Source: Silene conica
Lineage: Eukaryota; Streptophyta; Magnoliopsida; Caryophyllales; Caryophyllaceae
NCBI GenBank assembly: GCA_029255685.2
Contig: CM055318.2
Location: forward strand, 14,637,001-14,701,000
Reading direction: 5' to 3'
Length of the DNA stretch: 64,000 nucleotides
Under the pieces are notes generated by a model. The model saw only the letters and a program-made list of their open reading frames with translations. It had not been told where the DNA came from and did no database searches. This document shows, in pieces, positions 33,181 through 45,700 of the stretch. The position numbers were made by a program, and so were the translations under genes. The stretch's first letter is position 1; the number at the start of each line of letters is the position of its first letter.

Positions 33181-34145
33181 GTTATACTTGTTGTAGTAAA
33201 TTTTAGAAATCATATAAAATAGTTAATTTTCGTTTAAATAAAGATATATATCTTGATATTAAAACAAAAAAAAATAAAAAAAATAAAAAAAAAAATAAAA
33301 TAAAGTCAAATTTCCACACATCAAAACCATTGGGTTTTGGATAGTTGTGAGTTGTAGATTGTCAACAACTGCAAGTAATGAAAGGCCTAATTATGTTTAG
33401 AAGGTCCACTTAGTTTTGTAACATACGATGACATGCCACGTTATTTGTGTTGTGTTGTGGACCTTTACTGTTTCCCTTGTCTGTTAATCGGCCCGGAGAA
33501 GACATTTTATTTCGCTATTTTACAAGTAATCAGTGATCAATACAGAGATTAATCAATTATTCCAATAAACTATGTGTCTTTCTTAACATATTTTATTATT
33601 TAAATCGTCTTGTTTGTGACGGTCACAAACTTTTGACGACTCACAATCTCCCACTCTTTTGCCCTTCCATTTACTCACCTACTTGTACCTTGTGAGAGAT
33701 CACAAGCTTGTGATGAAATAGTGTCGTCACAGATGAAAATTTGTGTTTATTTTTTAGGAAATGACATCGTTTTCTTTAAGTTTGCTATAATATGAGACTA
33801 AATTTAATTTATGTTAGGGTAAACGATCTCTCCACTTTGTTATAAAGTGAAATTAAGTCCTTTTATTTTTCCGGACAAAATCTTACCGGATTTTTAATTT
33901 CTCACCAATTTCTCAATTTGGTTTGCTCATACCAACATCACATATTGCACACTCTTCAATTAATCAATTAATTACATTTTCCCCAACTTAAAATCCATTT
34001 TACGGCGGTCTCCGTGGACTGTCGATTTTTCAGAAACATCCGTCAATGTTTGGACGACCTCAATTTGTCCGATCAACATACTTTTTTATGTGCAATTGAA
34101 TTCTAGGGTATTATTTCCATATTCATCTTTAATTCTTTGTTACTG
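33181..34145. other. No gene recognised
   Basis: AT-rich spacer including an A-rich run (33265-33303) and GTGACGGTCACAAAC motifs at 33613-33640. No supported frame. Confidence 0.5.
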
Positions 34146-34148
34146 TTA

Positions 34149-34740
34149 GGGGCCGTTTGGTTGGCGTCTACAAGAAAGGAAAGAAAAACAAAGTTACTCA
34201 TTCCCGTTGTTTGTATTTGTTTGACACAAACAAAGGAAATGAAATTCACTCCCTTATCCCCTCAATCCATCTAATTTCTTACGCACACCCCATAGATACG
34301 AGATTTTATTACCTTTGTTACCCTTCAATCACTTTCTTCACCTACTACCACACTTGCGACTACCACCACACTAGCCACTACAAACCACTACCATGACACC
34401 ACCGCCACCGTCACCGCCGTCATCACCACCATCGCCGCCGCCATGACACTCCCACCACTGCCACTACCGCCTTGACACCCCCACCACTACCACCGGCATG
34501 ACACCCCATACCACCATTGTCACCACTACCACCACCATGACACCCCTACTACCATCCTCGCCACCGGTAGATAAATGGTTGTTTTTGGTGGTGTGTTAGT
34601 GGTAGGAGTGAGTGTGAGTAAACCATTAATTCTCTTTCTTGATTTAACCAAACAATAAATTAAATTTTAGGAAATCTCTTACTTTTCCCCTCTCACCCTT
34701 TCTGATTTTTTCCTTTCCCTTTCTTTAACTAAACGCCCCC
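34149..34740. mobile_element. Tourist-like MITE (592 bp) with CACCAC-rich core
   Basis: Inverted ends GGGGCCGTTTGGTT and AACTAAACGCCCCC are flanked by TTA (34146-34148, 34741-34743). The interior holds a long CCACCG/CACCAC/CATGACACC simple-sequence tract (34380-34570) that gives spurious frames. Confidence 0.8.
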
Positions 34741-34869
34741 TTAATTCCTTGGAATTATTGGTGGTCACTTTGGAAATTTGCACTCGAAATCTCAAATTAC
34801 GCAGTCGAAGATTGGATTAATTGGAACTTTGAATTGATGGCCTTGTTGTTAGGTTTAGGGTCGCACATA

Positions 34870-35050
34870 AAGTAATCTGAACTAGCAAATCGGACCAACC
34901 CGGACCATCCGGTCCGGTCTCTGGTTCTACATAAATATTGTGACCGGTCTCCGGTCCGGTCTAAAAAAATCAACTCAAATTACCTTTAAAAATGAAATCG
35001 GTCCGGTCCAAACTCGAAAAAAATTGAATTTAAAGGGTTTCGGTCCGAGT
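34870..35050. repeat. Degenerate GGTCCGG-repeat element
   Basis: Scattered GGACCA, CCGGTCCGGTCT and CGGTCCGGTCC motifs resemble the arrays at 11219-11702 and 35998-36405 but lack clear ends. Likely a decayed or partial copy of the same hAT-like family. Confidence 0.45.
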
Positions 35051-35487
35051 TTCCTCCTAAAAGGAGTTGAAAAAATGAAATTTTTCTTTCTTTTCTAATA
35101 GTAGGGATGAAAGATTTGAAAATGTTACACAGTAAGATTATCCTCGTGACTCTCGAAAGTCTTAAAACTCTGTCACATTAACTTTTTATTAAATATATTA
35201 TTTCTTATTGTCTAGACTCACCTGAAACTCACCTTAACTTTTATACACTATTCGTAGACTCACCTCAGATACTACTCTTACATCACTTTTTTTTAGAAAA
35301 AAATGACACCTTAGATCCACTTATTTGATAATTTCCTTTGAAAGTGGGTCAAGACTCGAGACTCACTCAAAATTTTAAATTAAGTCTTGGATTTTCAAGA
35401 CTTTGTTGATAAATTATTAGTAATCTTGTCTTAAAATTTATCAAAGTATTATCTTAAACTTACAAAAATTTTATGTTAAAACTACTA

Positions 35488-35945
35488 GGGGGGCGTTTGT
35501 TTCGCGCATGGGTTTGGGTTTAGAATCAGGAATCATACCTGGGTGGTATGGGATTGGAACTCCATACCTGATACCTTGTGTTTGTTTCAATTGTAAGTAG
35601 TATGAGTTTGAAACCAAGTTAAAGTTGAAATATGTAAAATTTAATACTTTTAATAATAATTTTATCATATAAAATTATGAAAATAAAGATTTTATCAAAT
35701 AATTATATAACATGTTTCGTTTACAATACGTGTTAATATTTATTTTCACATTTTTGATAATTGTAGTTTGATACCCATGGGTATCAAACTCATACCCACC
35801 CCCCTCCCTGGGTATGAGAAACTCATACCTCGTGGGTTTAAGGTATGGGTATGAAACCCTCGAATTTGCTAAACAACCCGTGATATGAGTTTGGCTCATT
35901 CCAAACCCATACCTTATACTTTTTAGGTTTGAACCAAACACCCCC
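35488..35945 (-). mobile_element. Tourist-like MITE, family T1 copy 2 (inverted)
   Basis: Ends GGGGGCGTTTGTTTCG and GAACCAAACACCCCC. The whole body is the reverse complement of 15393-15849 and 61713-62172 with few differences. Flanking bases are CTA and TAA, so the target duplication is imperfect here. Confidence 0.85.
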
Positions 35946-35980
35946 TAATAATCTTACGCTGAACCTCTCATCTATGACAC

Positions 35981-36423
35981 TAATTAGGGCTGTGCACCGG
36001 TCCAAGACCGGACCGGACCGGACCGGACCGGAACCGGAATTGGCAAAAATGATGGACCGGGACCGGACCGGAATATAAAAATTCCGGACCGGAACCGGAC
36101 CGGTAAAGTTCCGGTCCAAGACCGGACCGGACCGGTTGGACCGAAATTTAAATATTATAGACCGACAAAATTATGAATTGGTAAAATTATGGACCGAAAT
36201 TTCAATAATATGGACCGGTTGGACCGATTTGGACCGGATTTTAATATATTTTCGAGGAAAACAAATAAAAAACATAAATTCCGGTCCAAACTGGTCCGGA
36301 CCGGAAAAAATCGGTCCCGGACCGAACCGGAACCCGGAATCTTAAAAAATGGTGGACCGGAGACCGGACCGGAATTTTTAATTCCGGTTCCGGTCCGGTC
36401 CGGACCGAATTTTGCACACCCCT
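35981..36423. mobile_element. hAT-like MITE with ACCGG arrays, copy 2
   Basis: Inverted ends TAGGGCTGTGCACC / TTTTGCACACCCCTA enclose dense GGACCGGACCGG motifs at both flanks. Outside are TATGACAC (35973-35980) and AATGACAC (36424-36431), matching at 7 of 8 positions, consistent with a hAT 8-bp duplication. It lies only 36 bp from the adjacent Tourist-like copy. Confidence 0.7.
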
Positions 36424-36431
36424 AATGACAC

Positions 36432-38740
36432 ATATGTCTAAGCTATGAGGTTAAAATCTCCTTAATACGAAATACAATATCTTTATGATTATAATAATGG
36501 AAGCTTAGTAAAGGTTTGGTAATAATGATTTAGGTAAAGTAATGTTGATTGGTGTAAAAGTAGAGTAAGTGGGTCAAAGAAGAAAAGCTACATGATACTT
36601 GTACTAGTCATGTATGTACCTGAATTAAATCAGAGCATTCAAACTTCTTCTAACCAAACTCGATCTACATCAAAATTAAAGTCACCATATCATCTTCTTT
36701 TTGTGTTTTAATTGATAATATTTGATACCTTAAACTTACCTGCATACTAAAGTAAAGACTACCTGGTATTAATTAGTATATGAGTAACTTCATCCACTTA
36801 TTGATAGGGTTATAAATAACTTTTAATAAGTTCACTAGATTACAGGAAGTCCGTCATTATTTTGCTTCAACTCATTATGCAGATTAATGTAATCTTGAAA
36901 AAATAGATGTGTTGTGTTGATAATAATTCTTACTCCTATTATCGTGCATTATTTATCCCGACTTTTCATGAACGTATTGATTATTGTTTTATTTGTCTAT
37001 CTACATATCTAATGCAGTATCAATAGTTTAGTTGATAAAGTCATGAGAATTAATATATATCGCAACGAATAAATAGCGGAAGAATAAGAAAAGGAAGGCG
37101 GTATGTAAGACATAGAGAAGTGGAAGGAGTCAATGATGGCAATATAAATTTATTATTAGTGAAGCAATAGATAGATAATAGATAGAAGAGTTGATAAGTG
37201 ATAAGGAAGTGGAGGAGTCCCGCACGGTATGTTGGTAGTACTAAATAGACCCAACAACGTCCCTACCTCCTCATTCTTAAGTTTACCAAATTAAATTGCT
37301 CTTTTATTGACCTTCTCTTCTTCTTCCATAAATTTTCTATCCAACTCACACGGTTTCAAGATCATACACTGCTGAGTGCTGACTGCCCTACGCCTTTCAT
37401 ACCTCATTTTTAGCCGCGTAGGTATAATGAGAACGATCCTTCCAAAAACACGAGTTTTTCATGAAGGAGACACATCACGTTGTATACTTGAGTAGTTGCT
37501 ACGCCGTATAAAACATTCATACCAACTCCAGACACAAAGTGTGGAACCTGAACCGTGGAGCATGAATCAGGCCCGCATCAAGGACAAGGCAGGGCATACA
37601 ACACAAATCACCACTTCTTGTTTAAGAATACAAATCTTATCTATATTAGAAGAACATTTAATCCAGTTTTATTAATACACGTCATCAAATACAACTTTTT
37701 TTTTTTAAAAAAAAAAGGTAATTGTACATCAAAAAAAAAAATATTTCTAAAATACTTTTTCGTTTATGTTTGTACGTAAAATTTTACATTTAAATTTGTG
37801 TAAACTCATGGTTGATGCTAATAAACTATTACGGAATACTCTGTCAAAAAACGTGGATAAAATAATTTTAGAGCGGATTCTTTTTAAAAAAAAATAAAAG
37901 TTATGATACTGGAATTATATAAATTAACATCTTAATTTGGTTATAAAATAACGAATATGCCTTTTTACGGAAATCAACATATTAAAAAATTCAATAAGTA
38001 TTGTCATTTTCTAGGTGACAAGTGAGATGATTTGGTATGTATTTGATTTGTCTTACGCTTAAGACGGATAATGACGGTTTGAAATGAGAATTTGTGTAAA
38101 AAATTATATGATAAAATAGTTTCCAGATTTAACAACCTTAAAAATATTGAAAAAATAATAATTACAGAGTTTTAAAAGCTTATTTTAAAAATTAATTTAT
38201 AAACAATTTAAAGGTTATAATTAATTTACAAGTTGTATATGTACCTGCATCTTTAACAATGATTTAACCAAATATGTTCAACATGATGCAAAGTAACATG
38301 TTTGAGGCAAAGAGTAGATACTGGTAGTGAATTAAGAACAATAATAAGAAATAATTAGATTAATTTGAAAGCGATCTCAAAAGTAAAGGCATAGGGAGGG
38401 TACAAAGAAAATTGTGTAAGGTAATCTCAAATTATAAAAATGGTGAGTAGGATATAGCAATGCGTCAGTGACAGTATAGGATTAAGGTTAGTATATGTTT
38501 TTTGGTGCTTAGATGATAGAATATAAATTACGTAAGATGCACAATGTTACTCCTCATATATTTTATTTCGGCCAAGTTAATCGAATTGAACTAATTGAAA
38601 GAGCGATAATAAACTAATCGTTAGTTTAAAATAAAAACAACAAATTACCTCCGCATTGGTGTTTAATTTGTAACAACGAAAATAATAATGTCGATTTATA
38701 TTCGCATTATTCTAAAACAAATTTTGAATGTTACAATTTT
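36432..38740. other. No gene recognised
   Basis: A long AT-rich spacer. All frames are short and low in complexity (for example the A/T runs at 37690-37730). The right part leads into a Helitron-like terminus and may be Helitron body without coding capacity. Confidence 0.5.
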
Positions 38741-38749
38741 AATAAGCAA

Positions 38750-38779
38750 CCCGTACATTTTTACACGGGTTAAAACTGG
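38750..38779 (+). mobile_element. Helitron-type 3' terminus (hairpin + CTGG)
   Basis: A short hairpin CCCGTACATTTTTACACGGG is followed after a few bases by AAAACTGG and then T. A GC-rich hairpin just before a CTRR end is the mark of Helitron 3' termini. It matches the terminus at 60685-60716 in inverse orientation. The 5' end and any coding region were not found. Confidence 0.6.
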
Positions 38780-39752
38780 TAGACTAATAAAAGATTATCA
38801 CATTTAAATATTTTATCCGCCTCAAATATTTCTTTACCTATTTTTTTCCATACATAACTTATTGACCACTTGTCACTCAATAATTATACTCACAAATAAT
38901 CTCTCTTCTTTCCTTTGTCCTTGTGTCAACCAAAAATAAACAAATGACCGAAAGAAGTATCTCATTACCAAACCCATTTTAATCCGTCTTATTATGCTAC
39001 AATCATAAGATAAAGATACACAGGTCTCCTACTCTCCTAAATGGTCAGAAACGAACATAGATTAGGAAGCTGCTAGCCTTCTACTACACATAATTTAGCC
39101 ATGTATAATTCTAAAATTGTAACCTACACACAAAAAATAACTTAAGACTATACATCAAATACTTTTCAAAAAAAAATTCACATAAATTGGAATTATAAGG
39201 CCACATTAGAAAATCCGTAAAACAATTCCACAGTAACAACCAACTTATCTCATTTATAAACTCAATGATCCCCCGAACACAACCCGTAAACTTATCGCAA
39301 TGGTTACATACTTACATTAGTTTCATGAAATTCTAAAATCAGTTAATTAGAGGTAAATATGTCCATCTTCATCTCTCACTTTCACCTTACATTAGTTTCA
39401 TGAGAAACTAATAGTTTACCAGGAAACAAGGGAGCTGTTCAACTATATGCAGAACGCCAGCGACTCGTTTACGTGTACATATACATACACTAAAAGAAGG
39501 GCAAAAAAAAGAAGAATATTTGTAAAGTTTGTCAAAAAATATTTGATCAGCTACCATCTTTCGTATATTTCTTAACCCATGAATCTGGCTCTTGCTGAAT
39601 AGCTGCACAGTGTCAAGCAAATGAGAGTATCCGCCAAAGTTCGAGCTCATCATAATAGGGTTATTCATCCTCTTTCGACTCTGCAGTTATACAATCGGCT
39701 AAAGCACCTCAACCTGAGACAAAGCTTTTATACATTTCTCTACACCACCATG
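38780..39752. other. Spacer and 3' flank of the LMBR1-domain gene
   Basis: No open frame of interest. The right several hundred bases are likely the 3' UTR of the minus-strand gene whose stop is at 39753-39755. Confidence 0.45.
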
Positions 39753-42700
39753 TCATCTTGTTGAGCCCCGGTCACTGATTTCTGTATTATCATCATCGTC
39801 ATCACTGTAAGCCACGTTATCCAGAGTTGGGCGTTTCAGTCTTTGGAATATTTCGTCCAGAGACTCGGAAGAGGAAGTGTGTGAAAGAAGTTTTGTTTCT
39901 GGGGATTGTCGCAATGGCAGAAATTTCTTTGACCCAATGTTTGTCTTCAAAGTCAAGAACCCTGTTTTCATCGTTTGCCATGTCGAGGTCAACCCAGAAG
40001 ATGGGCCTGCTGGGTCGCTTACAGAGTCGGAGCTGTCAGTATTCAATAACGAAACTTTGGTGGCAGCTATGCTATTCTCTGTTGCCTTTGAACTGGAGGT
40101 TTGTCTGCTCTGTTCTCTGATGGCAGAGTACTTGTTGCTGATTGCTTCCTTGTTCGCACTATATTGCTGAGACTCGGGTTTGACTTTCTTCGACATATTT
40201 GCCTTCTGACCATTGGCAAATGAAGACCCTTTCATCTCAACTGTATGGTCCTCCTGAAATATTTGCATTTATTCAAGAAAACTTTAGAAATATTCAGAGA
40301 AGCTAGGATTGTTTATTCACAGCATATGCTTTAAGATAGGGCAAGCCAGAGCATTCATCAAATGACATACCTTCATATTCGAACCAGACTCCACATCTAA
40401 AGTTATGTTGTTGAAATTTCTTGCCAGTGGTATAACTTGCTCCCCCACTCGGTGCCCTTGTTCAAGCCAAGACCGTTCTGCACATCAATTAGGAAACTTT
40501 GCTTTAGAACTTGGAAGTACTTAGGGTTGTAAAGAAGCTGAGCCCGCTCGACAAGCCCTCGTAATTGGTTTGGTCAAAGCTTGCCTCGAGTCTGAGCTCG
40601 AGCTTACCAAACCCGACATCTGCTCAGCCTCGTTACACCCCGAGAAACAATAATTGCATACACATCACCAATAATGCACGCAGCTACAAAAGTAGAGCCA
40701 TAGTATACCTCTCTGTAAGATAATCATTCCTGCTGCATCAAAACCATCCATATCATCTGCTTCACTTTGAAATCTGAATCTCTTCCAGCTCCCGAAATAA
40801 TCAATCACCCGATCAAAGAAGTTGCTTGCAACCAGAATTGTGTAAATAACCATAATGAGGGGATAAATTTTGTTGAATCCTTCCCCGAAAAAGGGGACCG
40901 CATCATCAATATTTCCCATTCGCTATACAACAATTTCAAGATGAGGCAAAGGTGAATCATAATATTTGAAATTGAGTAGCTCAGATTAAGCGGTAACATA
41001 AACATGTTACATATGTCAGAAGATACATCTCTATTAATCTGATTGCTAAAAGGTAACCTGACGACCATCTATAGAAAACAGAAAAAAAAAAAGCATTTTC
41101 AATTGAAGTAAGGTCGCATGAAGTTGGGCATTCCCTCTTGGGTGCACAGAACAGCTGATTTCTCAAGGAATCATTATAGCAATGAGTAGATAGTCTCATT
41201 TAAGCGCCCAATTTAAGGAGTAGAACAAAAGATGTCTCAGGTTACTAGTAACAATCACATGTTATGTTACCATAAGAAATTGAGGTACCTTTTCAAATGG
41301 AACTAAAGATTTCATCTTTCTTTTGTTGAAGTATGATGCAATAAAGAAAATTGACTCACTACATAAATTGTGCTTTTCTTATATAACTACGAGTATTTTT
41401 TATAAGTTTCGTACCATGAGTCACTACAAGCTTTGCCTCATAACTATTAATAAAAATAATAAACTGTAACCCACATAAAAGATCACTGTTTATTACAAAT
41501 CCGACAACAATGGACAAAGGTGAAGCCAAACAATCCACATCTATAATCATTGGTAACTGGTCATCAAAAAACCACAACAGAGCACAAGAGGGTTGTTAAA
41601 CAATCCATAAGCTACCATCAACGAGGTAATTGTAGCTATATCTATAAAATACAGCCTTCCTCCCATGCGTTTTTTAAGAGGGAAACTAATGAAATTTCGT
41701 TAAGTGTGGAAGGCCTAACCAAGAAGGGGATGAAAAGGCTGTGGGTTAAGATTTACCTCCTCAAAGATAGTTTTAGCATTCCGATCAAGGCGGATGAGAT
41801 TTAGAAAGTTGTAGGAAATCGGTGGCGCATAACGTGCGACCATCCTGTCAAAACGAATCAATAGTAGCTTGCTTTAATTCAATATTCTCAATGCAAAAAT
41901 CGATAAAACATTAGGGATCATTTTTACAAGCTAGAGAATGAATAACTACTACTTACGAGCAAATCATAAGTAGGTTGACAGAACTGGTTTGTCTTGGTGT
42001 CAACGAATAGAACATCAGCATTCCAATTTTGAACAAAGAATAATATGTACATATGCACATGTACATGAGAGGAATAAACGCCAAAACCTGACGATAAGTG
42101 AAGGCATTTAGCATGAGTAATGAAAATTATGACATGATCCAAAAGCCAGAGACCCCCTAAAATACAATGATTACAACTCCAGATCTCTTTTCAAATGATT
42201 TGAAAATAACCCCACCATGTAGTATAAAAAAATACTACTGATGTTTAAAAAAAACATTCAAAAGCAGCAGAACTTTTCTGATGATACCTGGACAAACAAC
42301 TCCTTCCTTCCCACAGACTTGATGAGAATTGAAAATAGAGACAGGTCAACTCCACTGGGCAGCAATGTTGCCTCAGCCAAAAGAATTGCAACTGATATAC
42401 AACCCAGAATGACTGCCAAAGCCCTTTGCAGTTGCTTACTCAAGATACAGCGCCATAGTAGCTCTGAAAAAAATTGATCATTTCTTTATTATAGCCTCCG
42501 ACTTGTGAACTATTTTGTAGGTACAGGAAAAAAAACCTTCAGAAATCCATACAAAAAGTATCACCAATGTGGTCTTAAAAGAGAAAGGGGGCAAGAACTG
42601 CTTATATTACCAAGAAATAGATCCGTACACTATAAACATTGATTACCAACATAAAAGATCAAAGTCTCCAGTTTATATTCTCCAAGTACAGCAGATATCT

Positions 42701-45700
42701 TTTCTGAAAAGAAGTGATTTTAGAGATTTATAATTACCAATGGTATCTAAGATGGAGCCAACTGAACCAGGTCGACTGCCTCGCAAGCTTGAAATATACT
42801 TCCTGAAAGGGATAGGATAAGTCAGTGACAAGAGTTACTTATACCAATGAATACAAGAAATCATATTCACAAACACGACATAAGTTTTCCCAAAGTGATA
42901 AAGAGAAGTTACCCTTTCTTTGGATACAAGGATGGGAGATACGGAGAGAAGATAAACAGAAGGGAGGGGGAATAGATCAAAAGGGATTTTTCCTCTAAAT
43001 CTTTCCTATGTAAGAGACATAATTTGCTTGTAGGAAAAAATGGATCCTTCCATCTCCCTCTTCTCCAACACCTTCCATTTCAACTTGCTAACCAAACAAG
43101 AGAATTTGTCCCCTCCATCCAAACAAACGGTTGGAGCATGATTGTCGTGTCGCCCACATCAACATGTTTGGAACTTTGGATAACAAAGAAGGGCGGGGGG
43201 AAATGGAGGGGGAGGGATTTGGAGCGATCCATTTTCTCTCCTCCAAGGCAAATCAAAATCTCTCCACAATAGGAAAGATTTAGGAGGGAAACTGTATCCA
43301 AACACCTACACTCCATTCCACCTCCACTCCCCTCCCCTCCCCTTCCCTTCCCTTCTCTCCCCTCCCTTTCCCTCCTATTTTGGTATCCAAACAAGGCCTT
43401 AAGCTAAAAAGTTATAATCTTCCTCGTTTCCAAAATCAAAAACGGCCTTAAAACTATTCAGGGTCAACTAACACATACTCCCTCCTATTCTACATAAGAG
43501 TCCCGATTTCCATTTCTGTCTAGTCACAATAATGTCCCATTGTTCATTTTTGGTAAACTTTTATACTTATTTTAATCACTTTAACTCACAACAATACCCC
43601 ACCTTACCCCACAACACTACTTATTTTAATCACTTTACCCACAATAATAATCAATAATACCTTCTTTCTCTCCAATCTTCTTATCACATACAAATAATGA
43701 TACAATACTTTACATTATTTAATTCGATTCCTTAAATATTGTGCCATTGTCCAATTGAGACTCTTATGTAGAATAGGAGGGAGTATTAATTTGGGAAAAA
43801 AGAAAAGGTGAGCCTTTGCTAATCGACAAACATATTTTATTCTCGTTTATCGTGTCAACATCATCCGGTAACACCCATTACGAGATAACTATTTTGTTCT
43901 GTTTCAAATTAGCAAAAAGGTAATTTTCCTGGCACTTAATAATGTTCTTTAAAAATAGTTTTGCCAAAACGGCATTTTAGTTTATTTGTACAAATACATA
44001 AATATTGCAGTTATATTGATCCAATCAAGAGTTAGGGGATTATCTGCCCATTATTGCAAAATTAAGAGCTACTTATACATTAAATTCTAGCCACCAATCT
44101 AAACCTAAAACCGTACAGTGTTTTTCTCTTTACTGGAAATATTCATATCGAATAGCAAAGCAGAATATTTGGACAGGAACAAAATAAACATATTATAAAA
44201 CAGTTAAGCACGGTTCCCTGTCATTCAACTTCATCTATGAGCCTACATGCAGTCTGAATGACGAAATTTTCTTCCTTGGAACATTTTCAGGAAAGAAAGA
44301 AAAAAAGGTTACTGTGGCAAATGACTCTAAAAGATGCAACCAGGCCTAATGAAAAAAAAAATCATGGAAGAAAAGCAAACCATCCAGTTGAATCACGTCG
44401 CTCATAATTTTTAATGGTGTCTTCCAACTCAAGCGCCTTCAAGACAAAGCTCATATATTCACTGCAAAACAAGAAAACTATCAAAGACAATCAAAGAATG
44501 GAAGAAAGGGCCAATGAGTTCAAGTAAAAAAGGGAAGAAAAAAAAGTTGTGGATGTCATATTTCATAAATCACAATCATTGGCAATATTACAGCTTCCAA
44601 GAACTGAAACAAGCTTTTGAGCTATGACTCCATTCAACCATGATTCCCTCTAAACCCCGCTCCTACATGTCTAGAAGTCTAGAACTCACTTCCTGAAGGA
44701 AACAGAAAATAGACAGGGACAAGATACCAGATGTGAAAATGTTAAACAGCTATCATTTTCATCTCAATTTACAAATGATGTTGAAAATCATCAAAATCCA
44801 ACAAATTAAATTGTATGCCATCGTAAGACTCTGTTGCCGGGCAGTCTAAAACTGGATACGGGAAGAGTTCCAGAATTTTCTGGGTCACAAGGCACAACAA
44901 AAAATAAGTTTCACTTCATGCCTTAATGGACATGAACGCATAAATGACTCAAAATCCTTTAAGCAAGAGGGCTGGGGTTCAAATTCCCACAAACTGATTT
45001 TTTGAATGATTTTTTAATATGCTCCTTTCCAAGGAGTCTCATAAGTCCCTCCCCCTTCTTTTCTTTTATTTAACCACTCTACACGTGAAGTCCCAAACCA
45101 CAAACCATAGCTTCGCATCACACCATCATCTCCTCCGAGTCTCCCATGGCCGACTTCAAATCGCAATGTCTTGCATAGTGACTCCCATTTTTTTATATCC
45201 TTGGTTCGCCACTGACTACTATGAAGTTAAAATAAACCAGCAAGCTTTTACAGATTAAAACTAACAATACTACCACAGCAAAGATTACAATGAAGGCTAA
45301 CTAGACCGCCAACACGCAAAACTATCTCTAAGGAGTAACACAAAACAGAGTGATCAAATAAAATATGACGGTATGAATAGATCTTCTCTTTCTGATGAAA
45401 CATGAAAGATTACCTTTTATACCGATAATACTCCTCATGTGCTACTCTAAGCTGACGCCTAAGAGTAGCCATTGCTTTATCATCTGCATCATAGTCCATA
45501 TCATTTTCACCCAACCTACCACCTTGCGGTTTGAATGAAGGATCTTCTTTGAACTGATATATAGAAGAGTCAAAAGTCAAGAACAGAAGAATACATGGCG
45601 AATGACTCCTATTATGTAATATACTAATAAGTTTAAAAAGACTTGAGAAAATAAAAACACATAATATTTTCCTACCATCTGAGCCAACATCTTATCAATT

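Noticed and set aside
42912-43398. Coding exon in the long intron 7
   Set aside because: The open frames there come from CCCTCC-rich MITE sequence; exons 7 and 8 join in phase without it.
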